From Lytechinus pictus (taxonomy: Eukaryota > Echinodermata > Echinoidea > Temnopleuroida > Toxopneustidae), in the NCBI RefSeq assembly GCF_037042905.1, contig NC_087252.1, positions 17,501,701 to 17,565,700 on the forward strand: a DNA stretch of 64,000 bases. Reading direction: 5' to 3'. The position numbers and the translations under genes were made by a program. The notes below the pieces were generated by a model. The model was not told where the DNA came from. It saw only the letters and a program-made list of their open reading frames with translations, and made no database searches. Below are positions 23,025-34,251 of the stretch, piece after piece. Numbering within the stretch: the stretch's first letter is position 1; each line of letters opens with the position of its first letter.

Positions 23025-23855
23025 CCAGGTGCCACTGATCATTCTTGACCGGCGCCGATCTAGATTTGGTTGGCAATAGGCCCTTCTTCATTATTCTACC
23101 GGCGCCTATTTATTGGAACCAGGGGACGCTGATTATTTTTGACCGGCGCCGATTTAGAACAAGTAGTGCTGATTATTTTTACCGACGTCACGTAAGATTC
23201 AGGCAGCGGCAATTCATATTATTGACTGGCGCCAATTTAGAACCAGGAGGCGCCGATCATTCTTGACTGGCGCCGATTTTTAACCAGGTGGTGCTGATTA
23301 TTCTTGTCCGGCGCCGATTTAGATTTAGGTGGATCTGATTATTCTTGATCGCGGCGCCGGTTAAGACTCAGGCAGCGCCGATTTATAACCAGATGGCGCT
23401 GATTATTCTTGACCAGCCCCGATTTAGATATAGGTGGCGCTGATTATCCTTGATCGGCGCCGGTTACGAACCCAGGCAGCGCCGATTTTTCTTTACCGGC
23501 GCCGATTTATAACGAGATGGCGCCGTTTATTCTTGCCCGGCGCCGATTTAGATTTAGGTGGAGCTGATTATTCTTGATTGGCGCCGGTTAAGACTCTGGC
23601 AGCGCCGATTTATAACCAGATGGCGCTGATTATTCTTGTCCGGCGCCGATTTAGATTTAGGTGGCGCTGATTATCCTTGATCGGCGCCGGTTAAGAACTC
23701 AGGCAGCGTCGATTTTTCTGTACCGGCGCCGATTTATAACCAAATGGCGCTGATTATTATTGTCCGGCGCCGATTTAGATTAAGGTGGCGCTGATTATTC
23801 TTGATTGGCGCCAGTTATATGCAGGCAGCGCACTGCTGATTATTTTTAACCGGCG
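23025..23855. repeat. GGCGCC minisatellite
   Basis: A tandem array of roughly 40-45-bp units with higher-order groupings near 100 bp, built on CCGGCGCCGATTTA and GGCGCTGATTATTCTTG. Nearly every unit contains the palindrome GGCGCC. The 73-codon ORF at 23045-23266 is an array translation. Confidence 0.85.
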
Positions 23856-24012
23856 AAGTTGTTGGGAAAAGGGTAGTTAAAAGAAAAGATAAGGAAGATG
23901 ATATGATTGTGCTTTGCTGGGGGATAGTCTTTCCTTACTGTTGCTAATATTATATCAGTGTATAATTTTTTCAAGCAACGCCTTTTCTTTCTTTTACTTT
24001 TCTTTTATTTTT

Positions 24013-24100
24013 TTTGAGCGGCGCCTTCGGCGCCGCTCAAATATTAGGGGGGGGGGGGCGCGCCCCCTGCGCCACCCCCTGGATCCGCCACTGGATATAA
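24013..24100. repeat. Perfect GC-rich hairpin and element end
   Basis: TTGAGCGGCGCC, loop TTC, GGCGCCGCTCAA forms a perfect 12-bp stem at about 24014-24040. A G12 run and CCCCCTGGATCCGCCACTGG follow, probably the right end of the same element type that begins near 21345. Confidence 0.5.
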
Positions 24101-24960
24101 CATCCATTTTGATTAGTTCAAAAAAAGTACCGTCATTTTTTAATCCAATCTCTTTGTTCGTTTCAAAATGTTGACATTTTGCCCGGTCAGAGTAAACCCG
24201 TACCCGTGGTTGCCAAGGACAACCCATGCATAATACGCGTGTTGCAGCTCGGTGATCGAACCTTATGCTGCAGCCCGAGCTTTGGGGAGCTTTGTCGAAT
24301 TTTATTGGTGAGTTGCATTGTTTTTTTTCTGAGGAACTGAATTAAATATTTTACCATCTTAACAGTAGTATACCTTACGAATCACACAGGGAATCATTTT
24401 GAATAATTCAAAAAAGAAATTAAGTTTTATTGAAAATTTTGAAGGCATGCCTAATCGCTCCCTGTGTCAAATTCTACACGAAGACGTTGTGTGTTAGTAC
24501 TAGGATCGTTCCATTTTGTCTACGGTAGATAGTAAGTTGTCTTATAAACCGGCGTAGGCCCTATATGACTGGGTGTGTATGCACGTTCACGTCCAGCCGG
24601 GCTGGGGCCCCGGGCCGGGTACCGAAGCAGAGCGGTGGGTATGGATATACATCCCAACACATGTTTACATAAACACACTTCTCCAGTCATAATAAATAAA
24701 CGAGATGGCGGTTCAGAGCATTGTTACTATCTATATACATACACTGTACATTATTTACAATGTAAAATAACATGCATTTCCGTGCAGCGAACGTAATTGA
24801 GGCGCGCAGTAATTTTCTCTCCGGACTGCGTACTTTTATACCCCTCATATCCGAATGGATCAGTCCGAGCCTTTTTTTTTCTGTGACGTGTCAGACCGCG
24901 CGTCGTGTCCCGAGTCGCGTCAGTAGCATTCGAAGAGGCTCTGCAGACAGGTGTGTCTAC
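24101..24960. other. Unassigned DNA, locally GC-rich
   Basis: No gene is recognised. A GC-rich palindromic stretch (CAGCCGGGCTGG, GGCCCCGGGCC) lies at about 24592-24620. The minus ORF at 24751-25236 runs into the MITE at 24965 and is not credible. Confidence 0.35.
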
Positions 24961-24964
24961 AATA

Positions 24965-25411
24965 CCGTGTTTACACTTAATCGGCATTTGAATCGGCTCG
25001 CGGTTCTGAACCGCGAGCCGATTCAGCATCGGCTTTTTCATAGCGTGTAAACGCGAGCAACTTGAATCGGCTCGCGGTTCAGAACCGGCAATTTGCACCA
25101 CCAAAGTAGTAGGTTCTAAACCGTGAGCCGATGCAGAATCGGCTTTTTTACTACGTGTAAACAGAAAGCTGATTCTGCACCGGCAATTTGTGCGCATTTC
25201 AATTACTTTACCATTGTGACGTAATTGTAAGCGCACTGATCCAGCGTTGTCTTTATTATGACGTATATTGTAGGTATGCGTATCATTTCAGGTTTTTGCA
25301 TCGGCTCGCGGTTCTGAACCGCGAGCTGTAACAACGTGTAAACGCAATCCAAATGCCGATTCTGCATCGGCATTTGGTTCAGAACCAATTGCCGATTAAG
25401 TGTAAACACGG
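24965..25411. mobile_element. Fold-back MITE with repeated CGGCTCGCGGTTC hairpins, copy 1
   Basis: The ends are CCGTGTTTACACTTAATCGG and its complement, with TA on both sides (24963-24964, 25412-25413). The interior is a set of nested palindromes containing GGCTCGCGGTTCTGAACC and GTGTAAACG words. A relative in opposite orientation is at 58551-59008. One copy lies 2.4 kb upstream of T3 and the other 0.7 kb upstream of T4. Non-coding. Confidence 0.8.
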
Positions 25412-25544
25412 TACAAATTGTGTAGAGACGTTTTCATATGAAAAAAAAAAAAAACATATGTTATCTCCGTGTGTGTGTGTGTGTGTGTATTTGAGTTTTG
25501 TCAGACGTGTATCAATCAGATATGATTATTTACGTCTGTGACCG

Positions 25545-25690
25545 ACCTTTAACGTCACCATCCGAAAGACGTGACCAGGGCTCGAACCTCGAACCTCTGC
25601 ATCAATTTGTAACTTCCCCACAGCTTGGATTCCAGGCGCACGCCACAACGCCCAGTTTAATTGGTAACATCTAATCCAAGAGAGGGCGCA
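25545..25690 (-). mobile_element. tRNA-derived SINE (partial)
   Basis: The minus strand holds a box-B-like sequence GGTTCGAGCCC (25578-25588) and a degenerate box-A-like segment near 25640-25650. A GACGTTAAAGGTCGG segment then follows, of the kind seen in conserved SINE bodies. It is too degenerate in the stems for a tRNA gene. Confidence 0.5.
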
Positions 25691-25714
25691 AGACACGTAT
25701 AAAAATATATTCAT

Positions 25715-27560
25715 CAGTTATCTTGCTAGCTGATATGAGTCTGATGCTGCGAGTGGCTCTGGTCTTCACTCACCATGAACGATCATAAACGATCTGTGAG
25801 TCTTCTCTACAGCCACCGTTAGTAGCTTTTCGCAGTAGACAGATCAGACAATCACACACGTTTATTAGTATTACAGATTTTCTGTTGCCTATACATGACT
25901 AGATTATAAGCGTAGAAAACCTTCCATTTTTGTTACTACCAACAGCAGAACATCTCTCAGCAATGTAAACTGCATTCTTGGCATTTCCTTTCCAGTGATG
26001 ATGCATAGACAAATTAAGACCTGGCTTATCCACATCCTCCAGGAGCGACCAAAAACATTCCAACGTGTCACTACCGGTATGACTACTTTTAATCAAATCC
26101 AGTATTTGCTACGTGCTTCATTTTGTTGATATCGTTGAAATTTTGCCTACTATTTGAAAATTCAGGTTGTTTTGTGAGAATTATTTTGTTTATGTTTCAG
26201 GTGGTCTATCAACTGAAAGTGAATGTTAAATATGTTTGCTTTAATAACTTAGGTTTTCCATGATTAATATTTTACATTAGCTATATCTAAATCACATTTT
26301 GTTGGTTCACATTTGGATAGAATGTGAATCCTGTACATATATTTCCAGACATTTGGGCGATCCCACATGGAGGGATATCGATAGTAGCAGATAATATGTG
26401 GACAGTTGCATCACAAAATGTATTAAATCGCTAATAAATTGTAGTTGAAGTAACTATGGCAGATGATTTGTTTGATCAATAATGAACAAGAAATCAATGT
26501 TTTAATGTTATCATTTTATCAGCGATATGACTCAATAATTAACTGTGTCCACTTACTATAGATCTCCTCATCCACATCGCATGGTTCTTGACGGAGTGAT
26601 CACTGACATTCTACCTGTATATCTTCACTACTGGTATGATAACTTCTTGAAAAATATCGTATATTTCAAGTTCTATAATCTATCGCTATAATTGATTTAA
26701 TACTGTCTGTCATTTCATACATCATCTTTCACTCTTTTTACTTGATTTATTTGGTGGCCTGTTGTTTAACCCTTATCATTCATTTATTTTTTTATTCTCA
26801 AATTTATCGCAGTGATATCGACCATAAAAATCTAATTTAATTTTTTATTACATCTATCAAGACTGCCACGAACATGTCGCGACAAACTTTCCAAGGTCAT
26901 CATGTCATAATGACGTCATCCAGACAACATTTGTGTTTTAATTAATGAGATTGATCATTAAAAAAATCATCAAATGGGGGTACGAGAATTTTTTTTTCAT
27001 TTTCTTATAAGTGTTATACGCACATTTTAGGTTATATGAAGATTAGAGATTTAATGATGTAACACATTTAATTGTTATTAGTCTTTCGTTATAAAGATTA
27101 TACAATATTTAAGATTTTGGAAACCTTGCAATAAAGAAACTTTACATTAAATAACATTTGTTAGAAAAATTGCATGTAATCAAAGAGGGATGAAACATTG
27201 CTTTTCACGTAATAAAATACAAAGTAAATAGATGGTGGAAGATGTCAAGTTAGGACCATCCATTTTGCTGGTCGGTAATGATGCATGCTAAAAAAGTGAA
27301 AATGATTTAAAACTCTTATTCTACTTTGAGTTTTGATGAAATTTCAGCGTTATGCTTGTTATATCTATCTTTATAGACCTCTTTGCTCGAGAATAGTTTT
27401 GAAAGACTAACGTTGAATGTTTGGTGGATGGGTTGTCTATAATGTCTTAAAGCGCCACACAAAAATATTCAAACTTAGCTAGTCAATTCTAGAACATTAT
27501 GTTTGCATTTACCTCAGTCATATCCCAATACTTTTTCAATATTCAAGTCAAATCAAGCAG
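25715..27560. other. Unassigned intergenic or intronic DNA upstream of T3
   Basis: AT-rich with no convincing frame. A CRE-like TGACGTCA lies near 26910. A segment near 27330-27355 resembles the inner part of the MITE family at 41325. No gene is seen. Confidence 0.4.
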
Positions 27561-27831
27561 TTTTTCTTCTTCTTCTTCCTTTATGTCAGGGTGCATTGTG
27601 ACAGATGGCGTCAGTGGAGAGAGCTAGATAAATCACGTTGGTCATGTAAGGTCCTTTGCTGTGATTCAGAGCTGTCTTCGTGGGTAAAAGACATTTGTGT
27701 TTTATACATTCTTTTGCAGTATTATTTATTACACGGTTGACCTGCAAACTGGGGTTGAAAATATTTAAAAATTCTACAGATTTTGTAAATAATTGTAGGT
27801 TTCTCTTACATACATTGTAGTAGCACAAATC
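27561..27831 (+). promoter_or_regulatory. T3 splice-acceptor-like site and 5' leader
   Basis: A pyrimidine tract of CTT repeats is followed by TTATGTCAG, giving a candidate 3' splice site with the exon starting at 27590. The next 240 bases form the leader before the ATG at 27832. The T4 leader has the same layout (CCACAG at 59442-59447) and the shared sequence ACTCAGAGCTGTCTTC or a one-base variant, supporting a real spliced 5' exon. Confidence 0.5.
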
Positions 27832-29703
27832 ATGGCGACACTTGAGCATACTGTTTTGCAAAGTTTAAAGTGTCCCGTTTGTTTTGGTTTGCTGAACGAT
27901 CCAAAACAACTTTCATGTTCACACACATTTTGTCAAAAATGTATTCAAGGTATTCTAGTATGCTCTGTACAGAGGAATACTTTATCATGTCCAATATGTA
28001 GAAACACAACAAATGTCACAGATGGCGATGTTGCAAATCTTAAGACTAATATACCTGTTAAGTCACTTGTTGATGACGTCAGGAATAGTAAACAGCTCTG
28101 TGACGTGTGTGAAGAGCAATTAAGAGCCACACAATTCTGTTGCGAATGTGGTAAGAACATGTGTAACGCGTGTCTGCAAGATCATAACAACTGGAAACCA
28201 CATCTCAAGCATAAAGTAGTGAGCGTTGAAGAAATCAGGAAGGGTAGGGTAGTCTTAAAGAAGAAGGTTTACTGTAAAGAAGAAGTACACACATCAGATG
28301 AATGTGAATGCTCTGATGTCTGCACGACATGTAAGAAGCTCATTTGTATGAGATGTCGCATGCTCTACCACGAGAAAAAAGGCCACGATGTGGAAGATTT
28401 AAGAGAGTACAATTCGTCTTTCAAAAAGAGCTCTGAATTACTTCAGGGTCAAGGAAAGACAAAAGCTACAGCAGTCAAGAATCATATGACGTGTATTGAT
28501 AATCAAATCAAACGTGTCCATGATCACATTGATGCGGAAAATGTGAAGCTTGACATGCTTTGTGAAGAAGCTATCAAGAAAATACAAGAGAGGAATGCTA
28601 CCTTGAAAAAACAACTAGACGATCAGAAAGAAGAAGTCTACAAGAGTTTAAATGATATGAAAATTGATGATGAGAGATTGGTTAAGAGTATTGAGAGTGC
28701 GAGTGAACTGGTGAGTACTAGTTTGGAGGCCCCACTAGAAGGGGATGTTGTAGCAATACGTGATTCATTGTATGGAGAATTGAAAAATGTATTACTTAGG
28801 GAAAATCCAAAGAAGAAGGTTGCTACTGATATAGGTGATCATGCAGAGGAACTGACTTTTACACCGAGCTGCAATCCTGATGCATTATCAATGGGGGAAC
28901 TGAGGATTGTGAATTGCGAGCCCGCGAAATGCAATGTATTACTCTCAAAGAAAGATAGTATGAATGGCATGGTGACTTCAAAGAATGGCATAGTTGCTGT
29001 TGGATCAAGATTTGGAGGAATCGAAATCTACTCTGCTGATGGTCAGCTGCAGAAGACAGTTATCAAATATGTCGAAACAAGTGAGGTAGGATTCCTCTCT
29101 GATGGTCGTTATGTTGTACTTGATACATGCAATAAGATATCACTGTACACATCAGATGAAGAGAAGCAGGATGTAACATTCGATACTATATACGATAGTG
29201 AAGGTGGGCTTGGTGGTCTCGCCGTAGACAGCAATGATCTGATCTATGTTAGCTACAGGAAAGCTAAGAAGATCCAGGTATTCTCACCATCAGGTGGGAA
29301 GGCTATCAGGGAGATACCATGCGATGGGTATGAACCTGCACAAATCACAAGCTATGGTGATTCATTGATCGTTAAGCAGTATGACAACCAGATAGCACGT
29401 ATTGATAAAAAAGGTGATATAATGCATAAATTATGGAAATCGGAAGAACACACCCTACTTGTTGATGTGAGTAAAGACAATACAACCCTGATTGCCTCTG
29501 TAAGACAGGAGGACGGTCTGCTCAATATTGATGAGTATACCGGTAAACTGAAACACATCAGAAGTCTTATATATGATTATAAGATTGAGAAACCGGAGAG
29601 GCAGTGGTATTACCTTAGACAGTTTCAATCAGGAGAGATAGCTTTCTGTACACCAGATAGGCTCTATATATTCAACCAAGTGACTAATAAAGTTACCTCG
29701 TAA
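27832..29703 (+). CDS. TRIM-family RING E3 ubiquitin ligase T3 (intact)
   Basis: One open coding exon of 623 residues. RING (C14, C17, C29, H31, C34, C37, C53, C56) would recruit an E2 enzyme. B-box 1 spans about 90-127, B-box 2 about 148-185 (C148, H153, C164, C167, C172, C175, H180, H185), a coiled coil for dimerisation about 195-335, and a six-bladed-type NHL-like propeller about 370-620. This is the TRIM2/3/56/71-like architecture; the target is unknown. The start is secure because MATLEHTV is shared with T4 just ahead of RING. It ends TAA 29701-29703 and is probably cytosolic, as no signal peptide or membrane segment is seen. Very similar paralogues at T1, T2 and T4 make it part of a tandem expansion. 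A role in immunity is only an inference. Confidence 0.93.
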   Translation: MATLEHTVLQSLKCPVCFGLLNDPKQLSCSHTFCQKCIQGILVCSVQRNTLSCPICRNTTNVTDGDVANLKTNIPVKSLVDDVRNSKQLCDVCEEQLRATQFCCECGKNMCNACLQDHNNWKPHLKHKVVSVEEIRKGRVVLKKKVYCKEEVHTSDECECSDVCTTCKKLICMRCRMLYHEKKGHDVEDLREYNSSFKKSSELLQGQGKTKATAVKNHMTCIDNQIKRVHDHIDAENVKLDMLCEEAIKKIQERNATLKKQLDDQKEEVYKSLNDMKIDDERLVKSIESASELVSTSLEAPLEGDVVAIRDSLYGELKNVLLRENPKKKVATDIGDHAEELTFTPSCNPDALSMGELRIVNCEPAKCNVLLSKKDSMNGMVTSKNGIVAVGSRFGGIEIYSADGQLQKTVIKYVETSEVGFLSDGRYVVLDTCNKISLYTSDEEKQDVTFDTIYDSEGGLGGLAVDSNDLIYVSYRKAKKIQVFSPSGGKAIREIPCDGYEPAQITSYGDSLIVKQYDNQIARIDKKGDIMHKLWKSEEHTLLVDVSKDNTTLIASVRQEDGLLNIDEYTGKLKHIRSLIYDYKIEKPERQWYYLRQFQSGEIAFCTPDRLYIFNQVTNKVTS

Positions 29704-30789
29704 GTCAAATCTCTTTTTACTTAACAAATTAATCTTGGTAGTCCATTACTGTCAAGAATCAAGAAATTTTATTCATTCCATTCGACAAAAAAAATCACGT
29801 ATACAATAGAATATTAAAAGACAAAATTACATGATATACAACGAAAAAAAAGTCATCGGTATTACATACAAAGGAAAGTAATACAATTAGATTTGAGACG
29901 CTGCAAAAGTTAAACCAAAAAATAAAATAACTTCAACTGATGAAGATCTCTCCCATCCTGTGCCCAAAATGTATCGCATCTATATAGCATAGTTTCAGGC
30001 ATGTCATGTTAGGGTATACTTAGATTCTATATACTGCTCCAATATTTACCGGTTACACTTCGTAATTCCGAAGCTTCGTAATTCCGAAGGTTCTTTATTC
30101 CGAAGGTTCATAATTCCGAAACACGTAAATTGCCTACACCTCGATGTTCGTTAATCCGAAAACGAAAAAGGGTTCGTTAATCCGAACATTTGTGGCGTTA
30201 TTCCGACGGTTCGTTATTCCGAAGGTTCGAAAATCCGAAAACGAAATAAGGTTCGTTGTTCCGAAGGCTCGTTAATCCGAAAACGAAATAAGGTTCGTTT
30301 TTTCCGAAGGTTCGTTAATCCGAAAATGAAATAAGGTTCGTTGTTCCGAAGGTTCGTTAATCCGAAAACAAAATAAGGTTCGTTAATCCGAAAAATGAAA
30401 ACCGGGAAAGCAGAGGCAGAGGCAAATGGGGGGGGGGGGGGGCGGGGGACACTGTTGCCGTTCAATTGTTATGAGGATGGGAAGGCAAGGGCGGCCGAAC
30501 GAATTTTCGTTCGGGGGGTAAAGCCAAAAAATGAAACTCATAGGTCAAAATGGGCACTTTGGTGATATAATCACCTTAAGCCTATCATCTGCTTGAAGTC
30601 ATTGTGTGTTTGATAGTGATTAAGTAGAGAAAAACTTTTTTGAAGTGACTTCTTATTATGGCAAAATGTATATTTAAGCTTTATTTTTCGGGAAAGAGTA
30701 TAATGAGCGAGCGGCTTGGTAAAAAACAAATTAAAGGTGAAGTTGTAAAACTCGTTTAGGGGTCAATTATTCTTAAAATGCCATTATTA

Positions 30790-31060
30790 CGAGGTGTTGC
30801 GAGCGTAAATCACAAGCTAAAACTTAAGGGTATTTCAATAAAAAATGAAAATAAGTTTTTAAAAATCCGAGCAGATTTCTGCTGTCATTAAAAAGATGTG
30901 CATCTAACTAAAGAATTAACACGAGCGCAAAACGCGAGCTTAAACATACTGACCAGAAAAGGAACCTGTTAAAGAAAGCGTTTAGTGACCTCTTTAGGAT
31001 ACATATTTCTGCAATCGAATAATTGAGAGTGCGAAGCGCAAGCTGAAAATTTGCAATATT
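30790..31060. repeat. Units with GCGAGCGCAAA/GAAGCGCGAGC core
   Basis: Diverged copies near 30795, 30920 and 31028 lie inside the fold-back element and have the same orientation as 22091-22600. Confidence 0.5.
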
Positions 31061-31947
31061 CCAGCCTGAAAATTTAACTTGTATACTTTAAAAAGAGTAT
31101 TTTATTTCGAAAAACAAACAGCATATTTATTTTTGAAAAAGGAACTTTCCCATTTTGGAAAAATAAGCATTTCCCTGTTTTTGATTTCATTTTTGGGGTG
31201 CAAGTGCCCCCTGCCTCCCTCCCAGCGGATCCAACTTTTGTCAAATAGGGGCGGGCAAATTTTTTTTTCAGCCATATTTTCCTCGATCGGCAGCTTAAAG
31301 TTGATTTTTGTTTGTTTCTTTGAAAGGGTAGTCCTAATAGTCAATAATTAGCTTTATACTTATAAAACAAAGTAAATATGTAATAACATAATAAACCCTT
31401 TTTAAATAATGCGAGCGCGAGCTATATTTTTTTTAATATGATGGACAATATATTTGTGATCTTCAAAACGAGATGCCTATTAGATAATAACTACTAGCAA
31501 GAAGCGAGAACAGAAATTTAAAATATAAGCTCTGACCTGATCTAAAGGGGACATTTTAAGAACTTTTTGCAGTTAGCCATGAAGACGATGCGTGTTTTTA
31601 AACCAATGGCGGCGGAACGTATTTTCCCTTTTTTTTTGGGGGGGGGGGCATAGCCAAAAAAGGGGCCAATAGAGGCATTTTGGTGCAAACGAATATTTTC
31701 GCCATAAGATTATCATCTGTGTAAAGAGGTTGTGTGTTTTGTAGTAATTAAGTTGAGCAAAAATTTTTAAGTGATCTCTGATTGATAAATTATATCTGCG
31801 AGCGTAGCGAGCAAGCGGTTTGGGGAAAAAATCAAATCTGAAGATGGAAAATTCACCTTTTTGGTCAATTACTGTTAAAAAGGCATCCTTGTGAGATGTT
31901 GCGAGCGGATCACGTGCTCAAACTTTTGGAAATTTCATGTAGGCCTA

Positions 31948-32230
31948 AAATGATAATAATGATAATAATGATATGGCTATCCAGGGAAGCCACTTCAGTT
32001 CTGAAAACTGTTCTCCCAGCTATTATTATCCCGACTTTAGCTGGGCTGCCTAGGCGCCCAAAGGAAGGCATTAACGAATTTCTACCGGGTACCCATTCAC
32101 CTCACCTGGGTTGAGTGCAGCACAGTGTGAATAATTTCTTGCTGAAAGAAATAATGCCATGACTTGGATTCGAACCTACGACCCTCTGCCTTAAAGTCAG
32201 AAGACTTATCCACTGGGCCAAAACGCCCCG
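31948..32230 (-). mobile_element. tRNA-derived SINE with intact A and B boxes
   Basis: On the minus strand box A reads TGGCCCAGTGG (32210-32220) and box B GGTTCGAATCC (32166-32176), at normal tRNA spacing. The body extends left through a GGGTACCCGGTAGAAATTCG segment to an ATT-rich tail near 31948-31975. The acceptor stem does not pair and the anticodon loop is too long, so it is a SINE head, not a tRNA gene. It sits inside the fold-back element. Confidence 0.75.
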
Positions 32231-32289
32231 CATAAAAAGTAAACGTTCCGATTTTATTTCGTAAACATGAAAAAAGGATGTGAATTTAA

Positions 32290-32900
32290 CTAAAGAATCA
32301 AATGCGAGCGCGAAGCGCGAGCTGAAATTTTTCATATACTGACCAGGAGAGGAACCTTCTGCATTTGGTGACTCATGAATGGGATATGTGCTAGGCCTAC
32401 ATATCTCACCAATCGATTAATGCAAGCGCGAAGCTCAAGCTGAAAATTTGTGATATTCTAACCATGAAACTGGACATTCTAGGAATTTTATTTCACCAGG
32501 ATCAGAATGACTACCTTAATGAGCAATAATTAGTGCGAGCGCAAAACGCGAACCAAAAATGTGTGATATTCCAACCTTTAAAGTGGACATTCTATGCATG
32601 TGTTGTTACCAAGAACTGGACGAATACCTTATACCAAATAAAAAACTGATGAGGAGCGAGCTTCTTTTTTTTTTTTTTTTTTGAAATTTCATGATGGCCC
32701 CCAAAAAATCCCGTCGGAAAAAAGTGACATTTTTCAAAATGGAATACCCTTTTGGGCTCGCGCTTATTAGCACTTGCATCAATTATTTTTTTTTACAAGA
32801 ATGCTTAGAATGTCCAGTTTTCAGGTTAGAAAATCGGAAAAATTTGGCTCACGTTTCTCGCTCGCATCAAGTATTGTTTATTGAGGAACTCATTCTATTC
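32290..32900. repeat. Further GCGAGCGCGAAGCGCGAGC units
   Basis: Units near 32303, 32424 and 32534 are spaced about 110-120 bp. Decayed ones in reverse orientation follow near 32757 and 32850. A T17 run lies at 32666-32683. Confidence 0.6.
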
Positions 32901-33942
32901 CTGGTTTTAAAAAAAATGTATAAAATGTCCAGTTTTCAGGTTGGAATATCACATTTACATATCATTATTAAAAATGACATCCCCTCCAATACAAATCCTA
33001 TTATCTGGAGGTTACTCGCACGCGACCAACAAACTTAATCCCCTGCATGGCTGCATCCTTAAACCATTTGCTAAAGGCAGCAATTGCTCAGATAAACTCG
33101 AAATTAGCCTATGCTTGATCCGGGCGCCTATTCTTAATGAAATACATGCTTTTGGCCACAACACACGCATGTATCATCGATCGTTATTACTATCATTGAA
33201 TAATATCGTGTTATCTTGTAATGACAACACCGTGTTTGGTACCAAAATGAATAATTTTCATTTTCGGAAATACCAACCTTATTTAATTTTCGGATTAACG
33301 AACCTTATTTCGTTTTCGGATTAACGAACCTTCGGAATTACAAACCTTATTTCGTTTTCGGATTAACGAACCTTCGGAATTACGAACCTTATTTCGTTTT
33401 CGGATTGATGAACCTTCGGAATTACGAACCTTATTTCGTTTTCGGATTGACGAACCTTCGGAATTACGAACCTTATTTCGTTTTCGGATTAACGAACCTT
33501 CGGAATTACGAACCTTCGGAATTACGAACCTTCGGAAATACGAACCTTCGGAATAACCGAACCTTCGGAATTACGAAGCTTCGGAATTACGAATGTATGC
33601 GATATCTACCATTCTTAGAATAAAAAAGATTGATGGCTTTATACTAGAATCTCCATTTTCAGTAGAAATTATTTGAACAAAGAGACTGTTTAATGTAGCT
33701 TTTTTTTCCTCCAAAATATCATCATATTTTAATAGAAAGAAATATGTTCAAACATAAGCACATGTATCTGACACCAAATAAATATTTACAAGTGAACACA
33801 GTAGATTACATTGATTATTCGGAAAAGATTCAAACCTACATTTCATAACCAAAGTTTACTTTTTGGATGAAGTATAAATGAATATTCTATGACATAAACG
33901 ACTGTTGTTGACAACGAAACCAGTAATGAGTCTGGTACCCTA

Positions 33943-34251
33943 CACACTAAGAAATAAAGGTTCAAAATTGAACCCCGAAAGGTTGATGCAAAATCAGCAC
34001 CCTATGGGTTCAAAAATTGAACCCCTGATTTGGGGTTCAAAAATTGAACCCTGCGGTTGGGGTTCATTTTTGCACCCTGCGGGTTCAAAACTGCACCCCT
34101 AAATTTTAAATTGAACCCCTAGGGATGCAGTTTTGAACCCGCAGGGTGCAAAAATGAACCCCAACCGCAGGGTTCAATTTTTGAACCCATAGGGTGCTGA
34201 TTTTGCATCAACCTTTCGGGGTCCAATTTTGAACCTTTATTTCTTAGTGTG
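33943..34251. mobile_element. Palindromic MITE with TA target duplication, copy 2
   Basis: Same 309-bp element and same position relative to the gene as 1568-1876, flanked by TA at 33941-33942 and 34252-34253. Only a few substitutions separate the two, so they were duplicated together with the flank rather than inserted twice. Confidence 0.85.

Larger units (their letters stand above)
30051..33601. mobile_element. Fold-back transposon with subrepeated inverted arms
   Basis: The arms (about 30051-30410 and 33255-33601) are inverted copies made of tandem units of about 26 bp, such as GGTTCGTTAATCCGAAAAC. The flanking 9-bp repeats are ATATTTACC (30042-30050) and ATATCTACC (33602-33610). T1 has the uninterrupted site at 1224-1232, so the 3.55-kb segment is an insertion. 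Long arms of subrepeats are typical of fold-back elements such as Drosophila FB and the TU elements known from sea urchins. The interior holds a SINE and units with the GCGAGCGCGAAGCGC core but no recognisable transposase. ORFs reading LTNLRNNEPYF are arm translations. Confidence 0.8.

Noticed and set aside
23025-23855. CRISPR-like array of repeats and spacers
   Set aside because: Units are contiguous and diverge throughout, with no constant repeat and unique spacers; the context is animal DNA.
24751-25236. 161-codon minus ORF
   Set aside because: Much of it runs through the palindromic MITE at 24965-25411, and the opposite strand is equally open.
32155-32228. Minus-strand tRNA gene
   Set aside because: A and B boxes are good, but the acceptor stem does not pair and the anticodon loop is nine bases, so it is a SINE head.
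30214-33623. ORFs reading repeated FGLTNLRN motifs
   Set aside because: They are translations of the 26-bp subrepeats in the arms of the fold-back element.
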